64,000 bases of DNA, from positions 543,161 to 607,160 of the forward strand of contig NZ_JAJOZS010000001.1 in the NCBI RefSeq assembly GCF_021168555.1, in the 5' to 3' direction. Of the stretch, positions 55,384-64,000 are shown in pieces. Made by a program: the position numbers and the translations under genes. Numbering within the stretch: the stretch's first letter is position 1; every line of letters starts with the position of its first letter. The notes under the pieces were generated by a model. The model searched no databases. It was not told the DNA's origin and saw only the letters and a program-made list of their open reading frames with translations. The stretch is from Stenotrophomonas sp. MMGLT7 (lineage in GTDB: Bacteria; Pseudomonadota; Gammaproteobacteria; Xanthomonadales; Xanthomonadaceae).

Positions 55384-56333
55384 ACGTGCAGGCGGTCACC
55401 GTCACCCTGAACCCGGCGATCGACCAGACCGTGCACCTGGAACGGCTACGGCCGGGCCAGGTGCACCGCGCCCGCGACAGCCGCCAGGACGCCGGCGGCA
55501 AGGGCATCAACGTCGCCGCCTGCCTGGCCGACTGGGGCGTACCCGTCGCCGCGCTCGGCGTGCTCGGGGCCGGCAACGCCGGCGTGTTCGAGGCGCTGTT
55601 CGCCGAGCGCGCCATCGACGACGGCTGCCTGCGCGCGCCCGGCGACACCCGTACCAACATCAAGCTGGTCGATGACGCCGGCGGCGCCACCACCGACATC
55701 AACCTGCCCGGGCTGCGGCTGTCCGTGGCCGAGCTGGACGCGGTCGCCGCGCGGCTGGCCTCGCTGCTGCGCCCCGGCATGCCGGTGGTGCTGTCCGGCA
55801 GCCTGCCGGCGGGCCTGGGCGCGGATGCCTGGGCGCGACTGCAGGCGCAGGCCGCGGCCGCCGGTGCGGCGGTGCTGCTCGATACCAGCGGCACGCCGCT
55901 GGCCGCGGCGCTGGCGGCGCCGGCCGGCGCGCTGCCGTGGGCGGTCAAGCCCAACCGCCAGGAACTGGAAGCCATTACCGGCACCGCGCTGTCCGACCGT
56001 GCCGCACTGCTGGCCGCCGCCCGCGAGCTGCTGGCGCGCGGCATCGGCCTGGTGGCGATCTCGCTGGGCGAGGACGGTGCGCTGTTCGTCGATGCCGGCG
56101 GCGCGCTGCTGGCGCGGCCGTCGCGGCTGGCGCGCGGCAGCAGCGTCGGCGCAGGCGACGCGATGGTCGCCGGCATCGCCGCGGCCAGGCTGCGCGGCGC
56201 CGACCTGGAAGCCTGCGCGCGCCTGGCCACCGCGTTCTCGCTGAGCCGGCTCGACAGCGGCGCCGCGCGCCGCATCGATCCGGCGCAGGTGCGGACGCTG
56301 GCGACGCAGGTGCTGATCGAACGCCTGCACTGA
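55380..56333 (+). CDS. fruK: 1-phosphofructokinase
   Basis: 317 residues, PfkB family. VTLNPAIDQTVHLERLRPGQVHRARDSRQDAGGKGINVAACLADWG is the sugar-kinase opening, TRTNIKLVDDAGGATTDINLPG the substrate strand, and GSSVGAGDAMVAGIAAARL the nucleotide/catalytic GAGD motif. It phosphorylates fructose-1-phosphate to fructose-1,6-bisphosphate. The ATG overlaps the stop of fruB (ATGA), with GAGAGG before it. Confidence 0.95.
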   Translation: MNVQAVTVTLNPAIDQTVHLERLRPGQVHRARDSRQDAGGKGINVAACLADWGVPVAALGVLGAGNAGVFEALFAERAIDDGCLRAPGDTRTNIKLVDDAGGATTDINLPGLRLSVAELDAVAARLASLLRPGMPVVLSGSLPAGLGADAWARLQAQAAAAGAAVLLDTSGTPLAAALAAPAGALPWAVKPNRQELEAITGTALSDRAALLAAARELLARGIGLVAISLGEDGALFVDAGGALLARPSRLARGSSVGAGDAMVAGIAAARLRGADLEACARLATAFSLSRLDSGAARRIDPAQVRTLATQVLIERLH

Positions 56334-56358
56334 CCCGCATCGCCCGCCGGAGCGACCT

Positions 56359-56426
56359 GTAGGAGCGACTTCAGTCGCGATGGAGCCTTACCGGTAAAGC
56401 CCGTTCGCGACTGAAGTCGCTCCTAC
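56359..56426. repeat. GTAG-ended palindromic repeat, copy 3
   Basis: GTAGGAGCGACTTCAGTCGC faces GCGACTGAAGTCGCTCCTAC with GAGCCTTACCGGTAAAGC in the middle. It lies in the fruK-fruA gap, inside the operon, and may affect the mRNA. Confidence 0.92.
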
Positions 56427-56501
56427 AAGTCGCACCTACCAGTCTGCCGCAACAGATACAGATACAAACCCAGCAACCACGACGTACATCAGGAGTCCCG
56501 C

Positions 56502-58213
56502 ATGCAACCTTCCATCGTGGTGATCGCCGCCGGCGAACGCAGCACCGAGGCCGTGCTCGCGGCCGAGGCCCTGCGCCGCGCCGCCGCCGCCCGGTCGCAG
56601 CCGCTGCAGGTGGAGGTGCGCAGCGACAACGGCGTGCTCGGCGCGCTGGAACCGGCGGTCGCGGCCGCCGCCCGCCGCGTGCTGGTGGTCGGCGACGGCG
56701 ATGCCGACGCCGGCCGCTTCGCCGCGGCCACGCTCGAACACGCCAGCCTCGGCACCGCGCTGGACGATCCAGCCGGCACCCTGGCCCTGCTCGCCGCCGA
56801 CACCGGCGACACGGCCACGGCCGTTGCGCCCGCCGACGGCCCGCGCCGCATCGTCGCCATCACTTCCTGCCCCACCGGCATCGCCCACACCTTCATGGCC
56901 GCCGAGGGCCTGCAGCAGGCGGCCAAGGCGCTGGGCCACGGCATCCGCGTCGAGACCCAGGGCTCGGTCGGCGCGCAGGACGCGCTCAGCGCGCAGGAGA
57001 TCGCCGACGCCGACCTGGTGCTGGTCGCCGCCGACCGCGAGGTGGACCTGTCGCGCTTCGCCGGCAAGCGCCTGTTCAAGAGCGCCACCAAGCCGGCCAT
57101 CAGCGACGGCCAGGCGCTGATCCGCAAGGCGCTGGCCGAGGCCCGCGTCCACGGCGGCGCCCCCGCCGACGGCGCCGAGCCTGCGGAGAAGGCCCGCTCC
57201 GCCGGTCCCTACCGCCACCTGATGACCGGCGTGTCGTTCATGCTGCCGTTCGTCACCGCCGGCGGCCTGCTGATCGCGCTGGCATTCGCGCTGGGCGGCA
57301 TCTACGCCGGCGACGACGCCAACCAGGGCACGCTGGCGTGGTCGATGTTCCAGATCGGCGCCAAGGCCGGGTTCATGCTGATGGTGCCGGCGCTGGCCGG
57401 CTACATCGCCTACTCCATCGCCGACCGTCCCGGCATCGCCCCGGGCATGATCGGCGGCCTGGTCGCGGTCAACATGGACGCCGGCTTCCTCGGTGGCATC
57501 GTCGCCGGCTTCATCGCCGGCTACGGCGTGCTGGCGATGGTGCGCTGGATCCGCCTGCCGCGCAGCCTGGAAGGGCTCAAGCCGGTGCTGATCCTGCCGG
57601 TGCTGGGCACCCTGCTCACAGGCCTGGCGATGATGTACGTGATCGGCACCCCGGTGGCGCAGCTGATGACCGCGCTGACCGCCTGGTTGCGCGGCATGCA
57701 GGGCAGCAGCGCGCTGCTGCTCGGCCTGCTGCTGGGCGGGATGATGGCGGTGGACATGGGCGGGCCGGTCAACAAGGCCGCCTACGCCTTCGCCACCGCG
57801 CTGATCTCCAGCCAGGTGTACACGCCGATGGCGGCGGTGATGATCGGCGGCATGGTGCCGCCGCTGGGCGTGCGCTGGCCACGCGCCTGTTCGCCAGCCG
57901 CTTCACCGTCGAGGAGCGCGGCACCAGCGCCGCCGCCGGCGTGCTCGGGCTGGCGTTCGTGACCGAAGGCGCCATCCCCTACGCCGCCCGCGACCCGCTG
58001 CGCACCATCCCCGCCTTCATCCTCGGCTCGGCGGTGGCCGGCGCCATCGCGATGGCCGCCGGGGTCGAGCTGAAGGTGCCGCACGGCGGCATCTTCGTCG
58101 CCCCGATCCCCAACGCGGTCACCCACATCGGCGCCTACGCGCTGGCCCTGGTCGTCGGCATCGCCGTCACCGCCGTCGCCCTGGGCCTGCTGAAGAAGCC
58201 GGTCGCCGAATAA
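56502..58213 (+). pseudogene. fruA: Fructose PTS EIIBC, frameshifted as given
   Basis: The first frame has EIIB-type modules ([20 protein letters not shown]; then the active Cys in [21 protein letters not shown]) and EIIC helices from about residue 240 to [12 protein letters not shown]. At 57870-57873 the bases GTGCGC are where GTGGCGC would be expected. The frame then runs into an abrupt Arg/Pro/Ala tail and stops at 57962. The true C-terminal part ([38 protein letters not shown]...GLLKKPVAE) continues in the next frame to 58213. A single missing G explains this. Without it the protein would be about 571 residues, normal for FruA. It could be a sequencing error or a real inactivation of fructose uptake. 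Confidence 0.85.
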
Positions 58214-58224
58214 GTCCCGCTGCC

Positions 58225-58244
58225 GGCGCCGCCACGGCGGCGCC
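58225..58244 (+). terminator. GC-rich hairpin between fruA and oprB
   Basis: GGCGCCGC, a four-base loop CACG, GCGGCGCC and then TTTCC. Eight base pairs and a short T-run suggest a weak terminator or an mRNA processing point within the operon. Confidence 0.45.
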
Positions 58245-58262
58245 TTTCCTACGGAGGTTCCC

Positions 58263-59534
58263 ATGTTCCCTCGTCCGCGCGCCACGCACGGCCGGCGCCT
58301 GCCGTGCGCCGCCCTGCTCCTGTCCCTCGCTCCGCTCGCCCAGGCCGAACAAGCCGCCGATGCCTTCACCCTCAAGCTCGGCTACACCGGCGAAGCCGCG
58401 GCCATGCTCGACGGCGGCCGCCGCAGCGGCAGCGCCTATGCCGGCCAGTTGATGCTCGGCACCGACGTCGACCTCGACACCCTGTTCGGCTGGCGCGGCG
58501 CCACCCTCAAGGCCTATGCGATCCAGCGCCACGGCACCACCCTGGCCAGGAGCAGCATCGGCAACAGCACCTCGGTGCAGGAGATCTACGGCGGCCAGGG
58601 CGAGCGCCTGGCCAACCTGACCATCGCCCAGACGCTGTTCGACGGGCGCCTGGAACTGGAGGCCGGCCGCAGCGTGGCCAACATCCACTTCCTCGGCTCG
58701 GACCTGTGCAACTACTTCCAGACCAACTCCGCCTGCGGCAACCCGACCTTCGTGTTCCGCACCAGCGGCTTCACCTGGTGGCCGGTATCGAGCTGGGCCG
58801 CGCACGCCAAGGCCTGGGTCACCCCGAACGTCTACGTCCACGTCGGCACCTACGAGGTCAATTCCAGCCAGGCCGCGGACGACGAGCACGGCCTGCACTG
58901 GAGCGCGCGCGAGCGCGAAGGCATCATCGTCCCGTACGCGGTCGGCTATCAAAGCTCCGGCGACGCGCCGCATGCGCTGTACGAGCTCGGCGGCTGGCAG
59001 GACAACTCGCGCTACAGCGACCCGCTGGCCGACGCCGACGGCGTCCCCGCCGTGGTCAGCGGACTGGACTACGCCAGCCGCCACGGCCGCTCGGGTGCGT
59101 TCGCGCGCTTCGAGCAGCAGCTCACCCGCCCCGACCCGGACGGCAAGCGTGGCCTGACCGTGTTCGGCGCCGTGCTCAAGCGCACCGGCGGGCGCGTGAT
59201 CGAGGACGACTTCGTGCAGCTCGGGCTGGTGCAGAAAGGCACCTTCGCCGGCCGCCCGCGCGACAGCATCGCCTTCGTCGTCACCCGCCAGCACTACAGC
59301 GACATCGCCCTGGAGAACCTGCGCCTGGCCCGCGCCGCGGCCGGCGGCAGCGGCACCCCGCCGTCCAGCCAGACCATGATGGAGCTGAGCTACGGCATCC
59401 AGCTGACCCCGCGCCTGCGGGTGGCGCCGAACCTGCACTACATCATCGATCCGGACCAGTTCAACGAACCGGCGCGCCAGCGCGACCTGCCCAACGCCCT
59501 GGTCGCCGGCCTGCGGGTGGACTGGAACCTGTAG
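58263..59534 (+). CDS. oprB: OprB-like carbohydrate-selective porin
   Basis: 423 residues with a signal peptide (LPCAALLLSLAPLAQA). The mature protein is rich in beta-barrel strands: LDTLFGWRGATLKAYAIQRHG, SVQEIYGGQG, ETLFDG-type LFDGRLELEAGRSVANIHF, and late TMMELSYGIQLTPRLRVAPNLHYIIDPDQFN, which is diagnostic for OprB porins. It ends RVDWNL. It lies 49 bases after fruA with GGAGG upstream, consistent with sugar entry across the outer membrane for the fructose PTS. Confidence 0.92.
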   Translation: MFPRPRATHGRRLPCAALLLSLAPLAQAEQAADAFTLKLGYTGEAAAMLDGGRRSGSAYAGQLMLGTDVDLDTLFGWRGATLKAYAIQRHGTTLARSSIGNSTSVQEIYGGQGERLANLTIAQTLFDGRLELEAGRSVANIHFLGSDLCNYFQTNSACGNPTFVFRTSGFTWWPVSSWAAHAKAWVTPNVYVHVGTYEVNSSQAADDEHGLHWSAREREGIIVPYAVGYQSSGDAPHALYELGGWQDNSRYSDPLADADGVPAVVSGLDYASRHGRSGAFARFEQQLTRPDPDGKRGLTVFGAVLKRTGGRVIEDDFVQLGLVQKGTFAGRPRDSIAFVVTRQHYSDIALENLRLARAAAGGSGTPPSSQTMMELSYGIQLTPRLRVAPNLHYIIDPDQFNEPARQRDLPNALVAGLRVDWNL

Positions 59535-60105
59535 CGGCGGCATTGCCGCAGTATCCACAGCGCCCTCGTCCGCACCCTGCGCCTGCTGTCCGACCGGGCA
59601 GCCGTCGGTCGAATCGGCGGGGCCAAGCGGTGCGGGTCATCCCTGGAATAGCGAATTCGTCGTCCCCGCGCAGGCGGGGACCCAGCGGCTTCCGCCGCGA
59701 ACAGCCAGCGACGGCGTCTCGCGGCGCCCTATCCTTCAAGGCACAGGCACCGGGTTCCCGCCTTCGCCTGTCTCTATCACATCCCGAAATTCGGGGATCC
59801 CCCCTTCTCCCGCTTGCGGGGGAAGAGCCTGCCCCCGCGAAGGCGGGGGTGCCCGAAGGGCGGATGGGGGGGCCGCCTGGAGCATGGGAAAGCAACAGCA
59901 AAAGCGCCCTCATCCGGCGCTGCGCGCCACCTTCTCCCGTGAACGGGAGAAGGAAACTGGCTATCGCTGATTTTTGATCGACAGACAAGCCTTCGGGGGG
60001 AACGACGAACTCCCAGATGCCGGCACGACGATCCAAGTCCAGCTCGCCGTTGCCGGACGATCTCCCGACACCGCTGCCGCAAACCTCCCTCGCAACCACA
60101 CAAAG
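59535..60105. other. Non-coding region with two repeat families
   Basis: No gene is supportable. 59652-59688 holds the dispersed palindrome CGTCCCCGCGCAGGCGGGGA. 59762-59996 holds copy B of the nested palindromic element: outer arms GCCTGTCTCTATCACA and TTGATCGACAGACAAGCC, inner arms CCTTCTCCCGCTTGCGGG and CGTGAACGGGAGAAGG, and core GGAGCATGGGAAAGCAACAG as in the copy at 22895-23120. The remainder shows nothing. Confidence 0.82.
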
Positions 60106-60132
60106 AAAAAGGCCCCGCGCAAGCGCGGGGCC
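60106..60132 (-). terminator. Terminator downstream of the DksA-like gene
   Basis: GGCCCCGCGC and GCGCGGGGCC pair around a two-base loop. On the minus strand the stem continues into a five-T run. It lies 26 bases after the DksA-like stop. Confidence 0.88.
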
Positions 60133-60157
60133 TTCGTTCACGCAACCGGCGCGCGAA

Positions 60158-61237
60158 TCACTCGCCCTGCTGCTTCTGCAGGTGCTCCCAGCGCTCCTGC
60201 GCGTCAAGCGTGCGCTCGGCGGTCAGGCGCGCCTCCAGGCGCTCCAGGCCGATTTCCTCGCCGGTGTCCACGCAATAGCCGTAGTCGCCGGCTTCCAGGC
60301 GCTTGAGGGTGCTGTCGATCTTGCCGATCAGCTTGCGGTAGCGGTCGCGGGTGCGCAGTTCCAGCGAGTTCTCGGTCTCGCGGGTGGCGCGCTCGGCCTC
60401 GTCGCCGATGTCGCGCACTTCTTCCTTGAGGTTCTCGATGGTCTGCTTGGACTCTTCCACCAGGTCGGCGCGCCACTTGAGCAGGCGCTGGCGGAAGTAC
60501 TCCTGCTGCAGCGGGCTCATGTACTCCTCGTCCACCGAGGGCTTGTAGCCGGACGGCAGGATCGGGCGACCGGTGATCTCGTCGGTCTTGTACTCCACCA
60601 CCTTGTACTTGACGCGCGGAGCCTGCGTGGCCGGGCGCGAGGTCACGGCGACGGCTACCTTGCCGGTCGGGCGGCTGACCACCTTCGGCGCGGCGGGGGA
60701 CTTGGAGGGTGTTTTGGCTGATGATTTCGAAGCGGACACGGGACTCTTGTGCGAAGGGGTCGACGCGGCATGCGCCTTGGCGGCGGGAGCCGCCGCAGGC
60801 TTGCCGGCCTTGACCGGTACAGACTTGGCCGCCGCCGGCTTGGCCGGCTTCGGTACGGATGGAGCTTTGGCCGCCGGTGCGGGGACCGGCTTGGCGGCCG
60901 ATTTGACCACGGGCCTGGTCGCCTTGGACACCGGCTTGGCGGCCGGCGCGGACTTCTTCGCCTTGGCCGGTGCAGCGGCGGGCTTGCCGGCCACTTTACC
61001 GGCCGCGGCCTTCTTGGCGACGACCGGCTTGGCAGCCGTCTTCGCCGCGGGCTTGGCGGAGGACACCGTCTTCGCCGCCGGCTTCTTCGCGACCGCCTTG
61101 GTCACGGCGGGCTTGGCCGAGACAGGCTTGGCGACGGCTTTCTTGGCGGTGGGCTTCGCCACCGCCTTCTTGACGACAGGCTTGGCGGATTTCTTGGCGG
61201 CCGGGACGGCCTTTTTTGCAGGTTTTTTAGCAGCCAC
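60158..61237 (-). CDS. DksA-like RNA polymerase regulator with a histone H1-like tail and no complete zinc finger
   Basis: 359 residues from a GTG (61237) with AAGGAAG upstream. Residues 1-200 are Lys/Ala/Pro repeats (AAKKPAKKAV, KPAAKTVSSAKPAAKT), like bacterial histone H1-type DNA-binding tails. Residues 230-359 are DksA: EEYMSPLQQEYFRQRLLKWRADLVEESKQTIENLKEE, then DIGDEAERATRETENSLELRTRDRYRKLIGKIDSTLKRLEAGDYGYC. The globular zinc motif is degraded: only the first Cys (GYC) remains, the others being T, R/T and A in VDTGEEIGLERLEARLTAERTLDAQE. DksA binds RNA polymerase's secondary channel with ppGpp. The D-x-x-D/A-type coiled-coil tip (DIGDEAERA) is present. DNA binding by the tail is inferred. 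Confidence 0.88.
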   Translation of the reverse strand: MAAKKPAKKAVPAAKKSAKPVVKKAVAKPTAKKAVAKPVSAKPAVTKAVAKKPAAKTVSSAKPAAKTAAKPVVAKKAAAGKVAGKPAAAPAKAKKSAPAAKPVSKATRPVVKSAAKPVPAPAAKAPSVPKPAKPAAAKSVPVKAGKPAAAPAAKAHAASTPSHKSPVSASKSSAKTPSKSPAAPKVVSRPTGKVAVAVTSRPATQAPRVKYKVVEYKTDEITGRPILPSGYKPSVDEEYMSPLQQEYFRQRLLKWRADLVEESKQTIENLKEEVRDIGDEAERATRETENSLELRTRDRYRKLIGKIDSTLKRLEAGDYGYCVDTGEEIGLERLEARLTAERTLDAQERWEHLQKQQGE

Positions 61238-61343
61238 GAATCGCTCTTCCTTGGTTCCTCCCGGGGCCCGGGAAAGCGGGCCTTTATAGCCTACCCTGCC
61301 CGACCGGGCAACCAGGGCCGGGACACTGCAGTATCATGCACTA

Positions 61344-61616
61344 GTGATTGCCCGCATACTCATCGCCCTGCTGCGGCTGTACAAGCGGTTCATCAGCCCG
61401 TTGCTGGGCCCGCGCTGCCGTTTCGAGCCCAGCTGCTCGAGTTACGCGATGACCGCCATTGCCCGCTTCGGCCCGCTCAAGGGCTGCTGGCTCGCCGCGC
61501 GGCGGCTCGGCCGCTGCCATCCGTTCCATCCCGGCGGCTACGATCCGGTACCTGAACCGGGGGCATCTCCCTCTCCCCACCGCTGCGCAGGAAAACATCG
61601 ATGCCCGGAACCCTGA
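61344..61616 (+). CDS. yidD: YidD, membrane protein insertion efficiency factor
   Basis: 90 residues from a GTG (61344). [69 protein letters not shown] is the compact YidD signature with three conserved Cys and the [13 protein letters not shown] ending. It assists YidC insertion. It overlaps pyrC by 16 bases; the last twenty residues are less conserved. Confidence 0.94.
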   Translation: MIARILIALLRLYKRFISPLLGPRCRFEPSCSSYAMTAIARFGPLKGCWLAARRLGRCHPFHPGGYDPVPEPGASPSPHRCAGKHRCPEP

Positions 61617-62950
61617 TCGTCAACGCCCGCCTGGTCAACGAAGGCCGCCAGTTCGAATCCGACCTGCGCTTCGAGGACGGCCGCATCACCGCGATCGCGC
61701 CGGGCCTGGCCGCGCGCGCCGGCGAGGAGGTGGTCGATGCCGCCGGCCGCTGGCTGCTGCCGGGGATGATCGACGACCAGGTGCATTTCCGCGAACCCGG
61801 CCTGACCCACAAGGGCGACGTCGCCACCGAGTCCGCTGCGGCGGTGGCCGGCGGCCTGACCAGCTTCATGGACATGCCCAACACCAACCCGCCCACGCTC
61901 GATGCGGGCGCGCTGCAGGCCAAGTACGACCGCGCCGCCGGCCGCGCCTGGGGCAACTACGGCTTCTACATGGGCGCCAGCAACGACAACCTGGCCGCGA
62001 TCCAGTCGCTGGACCCGAAGACCGCGCCGGGCATCAAGGTGTTCATGGGCTCTTCCACCGGCAACATGCTGGTGGACAACCCGGAAACGCTGGACGCGAT
62101 CTTCCGCGACGCCCCCACGCCGATCATCACCCATTGCGAGGACTCGCCGATGATCGACGCCGAGCTGGCCGCGTTCAAGGCGAAGTACGGCGACGCGCTC
62201 ACTCCCGACATGCACCCGGACATCCGCTCGCGCCAGGCCTGCCTGAAGTCGTCCACGCTGGCGGTGGAACTGGCCAGGAAGCACGGTACCCGTCTGCACG
62301 TACTGCACATCTCCACCGCCGACGAACTGGCGCTGTTCGAGCCCGGCCCGCTGCTGGATGCGTCCGGCAGGCTGCGCAAGCGCATCACCGCCGAGACCTG
62401 CATCCACTTCCTGCGCTTCGATCGCCGCGACTACGCGCGCCTGGGCAACCTGATCAAGTGCAACCCGGCGATCAAGGATCCGGCCGACCGCGAGGCGCTG
62501 ACCCGCGCCCTGGCCGAGGACGTGATCGACGTGCTGGCCACCGACCATGCCCCGCATACCTGGGAAGAGAAGCAGAAGCCGTACGCGCAGGCGCCGTCCG
62601 GCCTGCCGCTGGTGCAGTACGCGCTGGTGGCGGCGCTGGAGCTGGTGCACGAAGGCAAGCTCGACCGCGCCCGGGTGGTGCAGAAGTTCGCCCATGCGCC
62701 GGCGCAGCTGTTCAACGTGGCCGGGCGCGGTTTCCTGCGCGAGGGCTATGCCGCCGACCTGGTGCTGGTGGAGGACGTGCCGTTCACCGTGCGCCGCGAG
62801 GACGTGCTGTCCAAGTGCGGCTGGTCGCCGTTCGAGGGCACCACCTTCCGCTCGCGCATCGCCTCGACCTGGGTCAACGGCCAGCGGGTCTGGGACGGCG
62901 CCAAGCTGGTCGGCACGCCGGCCGGGCAGCGCCTGGCGTTCGACCGCTGA
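61601..62950 (+). CDS. pyrC: Dihydroorotase (class I-like)
   Basis: 449 residues. DHOase cyclises carbamoyl aspartate to dihydroorotate in pyrimidine synthesis. [48 protein letters not shown], then [50 protein letters not shown] and [18 protein letters not shown] fit class I. The usual H-x-H metal pair reads Q-V-H here; such DDQVH forms occur in a distinct branch and may bind one metal. Start ATG 61601, overlapping yidD. Confidence 0.94.
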   Translation: MPGTLIVNARLVNEGRQFESDLRFEDGRITAIAPGLAARAGEEVVDAAGRWLLPGMIDDQVHFREPGLTHKGDVATESAAAVAGGLTSFMDMPNTNPPTLDAGALQAKYDRAAGRAWGNYGFYMGASNDNLAAIQSLDPKTAPGIKVFMGSSTGNMLVDNPETLDAIFRDAPTPIITHCEDSPMIDAELAAFKAKYGDALTPDMHPDIRSRQACLKSSTLAVELARKHGTRLHVLHISTADELALFEPGPLLDASGRLRKRITAETCIHFLRFDRRDYARLGNLIKCNPAIKDPADREALTRALAEDVIDVLATDHAPHTWEEKQKPYAQAPSGLPLVQYALVAALELVHEGKLDRARVVQKFAHAPAQLFNVAGRGFLREGYAADLVLVEDVPFTVRREDVLSKCGWSPFEGTTFRSRIASTWVNGQRVWDGAKLVGTPAGQRLAFDR

Positions 62951-63780
62951 TGCGGCGGCGGTCGATGGTCGCGGCGCTGGTCGCCGCGTTCTGCTTCGCC
63001 CCGGCGGCGCCGGCACAGGAAACTGCGAGCATCGTGTTCCCCGCCAGCGCCTCGCAAGGGGCGATGGTCATCGGCCGGGTGCCTCCGGGCAGCCGGGTCA
63101 GCTACGGCGACCGCGAGCTGCGGGTCAGCGGCTACGGCAGCGTGGTGCTGGGCATCGGCCGCGACGAGAAGGGCCCGCTGCAGATCCAGGTGCAGCGCCC
63201 GGACGGCGCCCGCGAGACGCAGACCATCGCGGTTACCCCGCGCGACTGGCCGACCGAGCGCGTGAACGGCGTGCCGCCGAAGACGGTCAATCCGCCGCCG
63301 GCCATCGCCGAACGGATCAGGCGCGAGCAGGCGCAGGTGACCGCGGCGCGCCAGCGCGACGATGCCCGCACCGACTTCGCGCAGAAGTTCGCCTGGCCGG
63401 TGCAGGGGCGCATCAGCGGCCGCTTCGGCAATGCGCGGGTCTACAACGGCCAGGCATCCGGTTCCGGCCATTCGGGCATGGACATCGCCGTACCGACCGG
63501 CACCCCGGTCAAGGCCCCGGCCGCCGGCGTGGTCACCTTCGCCGCGCCGGACCTGTACCTGACCGGCGGCACCGTGCTGCTGGACCACGGCTACGGCATC
63601 AGCTCCAACTTCCTGCACCTGTCGCGGCTGGACGTGAAGGCCGGCGACCGCGTCGAGCAGGGCCAGGTGATCGGCGCGGTCGGCGCCACCGGGCGCGCGA
63701 CCGGGCCGCACCTGCACTGGGGGATGAACTGGTTCGACGTGCGCATCGATCCCTTGCTGGTGCTCGAACGCGGGCAGTAG
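62950..63780 (+). CDS. Secreted M23-family (LytM) peptidase
   Basis: 276 residues with signal peptide (MVAALVAAFCFAPAAPAQE). A beta-rich N-terminal part (SASQGAMVIGRVPPGSRVSYGDRELRVSGYG) precedes the M23 domain. Metal ligands are in SGHSGMDIAVPTGTPV (H-x3-D) and TGPHLHWGMNWF (H-x-H). LDHGYGISSNFLHLSRLDVKAGDRVEQGQVIGAVGATGRATGPH is standard LytM. It probably cleaves cell-wall peptide cross-links. The ATG overlaps the pyrC stop. Confidence 0.93.
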   Translation: MRRRSMVAALVAAFCFAPAAPAQETASIVFPASASQGAMVIGRVPPGSRVSYGDRELRVSGYGSVVLGIGRDEKGPLQIQVQRPDGARETQTIAVTPRDWPTERVNGVPPKTVNPPPAIAERIRREQAQVTAARQRDDARTDFAQKFAWPVQGRISGRFGNARVYNGQASGSGHSGMDIAVPTGTPVKAPAAGVVTFAAPDLYLTGGTVLLDHGYGISSNFLHLSRLDVKAGDRVEQGQVIGAVGATGRATGPHLHWGMNWFDVRIDPLLVLERGQ

Positions 63781-63852
63781 GTCCCACTATTTACTCCTGT
63801 CTCGCGCGGCGGCGCGTTCGTCATCAGGGACGAGCGGGTATACGCCTGGCGC

Positions 63853-63904
63853 GGTTCGACGTCCGCATCGATCCCCTGCTGGTGCTCGAACGCGGGCAGT
63901 AGGT
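63853..63904 (+). repeat. Duplicated 3' end of the M23 peptidase gene
   Basis: These 52 bases repeat 63731-63782 (the last codons and stop of the peptidase gene) with only two mismatches, 122 bases downstream. They would encode FDVRIDPLLVLERGQ plus a stop. The intervening 70 bases are not coding. This is a partial duplication or the remnant of a lost tandem copy. Confidence 0.88.
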
Positions 63905-63946
63905 ATTGCCGCGGCTCGGCCCCTCGAAGTCCGCCGCAAATCCCCC

Positions 63947-64000
63947 GTAGGAGCGACTTCAGTCGCGATGGGGCCTTCCCGGTGAAGCCCCATCGCGACT
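63947..64000. repeat. GTAG-ended palindromic repeat, copy 4 (cut by the window end)
   Basis: GTAGGAGCGACTTCAGTCGC is followed by GATGGGGCCTTCCCGG and the start of the inverse arm (ATCGCGACT). Confidence 0.88.

Overview
The window is a GC-rich chromosomal segment that looks like Xanthomonadaceae (Xanthomonas, Pseudoxanthomonas, Lysobacter or Luteimonas type). The strongest taxonomic evidence is the arginine pathway: it uses N-acetylornithine transcarbamylase, a fused acetylglutamate kinase/synthase and an acetylcitrulline-type deacetylase. The GTAG-ended palindromes, GGGATTG/GGGATTC heptad repeats and a multidomain fructose PTS protein paired with an OprB porin agree with this. There is no phage, integrase, IS transposase or CRISPR array; the mobile-looking DNA consists of small palindromic repeats.

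Layout. 0-4.2 kb: cytochrome bd oxidase (cydD leftward; cydA, cydB and the tiny cydX rightward) around a perfect FNR/Anr box, then tRNA-Pro(CGG). 4.4-15.2 kb: an accessory block with an FMN-binding/esterase fusion, an M20 deacetylase, an MFS transporter, a siderophore-type TonB receptor, a secreted alpha/beta hydrolase, and AraC and Lrp regulators. This looks like uptake and hydrolysis of an unknown ester/amide compound. 15.4-19.7 kb: panB, a membrane acyltransferase and a secreted alpha-amino acid ester hydrolase.

19.9-32.8 kb: a leftward arginine/proline cluster read as argF', osmC-like, argG, GNAT, dinB-like, argE', argB (NAGS-K), GNAT, argC, argH, yciI-like, proB, proA. Palindromic or heptad repeats fill every large gap inside it. 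Upstream of argF' lies a 33-codon leader ORF with an Arg-Ala-Arg-Arg run, followed by a strong terminator whose 5' arm can instead pair with the end of the leader ORF. This candidate arginine attenuator is the most interesting signal in the window.

33-48 kb: cysS, sufE, four transporters (three MFS, one SMR) with TetR/LysR regulators and recognisable operators, a leftward unknown/tautomerase/metallo-beta-lactamase set with its own LysR, a haloacid dehalogenase-like gene, a cupin and an alpha/beta hydrolase. 48-51.5 kb: a TonB receptor coupled to a membrane-anchored alpha/beta hydrolase. 51.7-59.5 kb: the fructose system (fruR, fruB, fruK, fruA, oprB) with two FruR-like palindromes; fruA carries an apparent one-base deletion as given. 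60-64 kb: a DksA-like protein without a complete zinc finger and with a histone H1-like tail, then yidD, pyrC and a secreted M23 peptidase whose 3' end is partly duplicated.

Starts were chosen from Shine-Dalgarno spacing, family length and overlap with neighbours. GTG and TTG starts are used where these fit better. Function calls rest on recognised sequence motifs; no database search was run.
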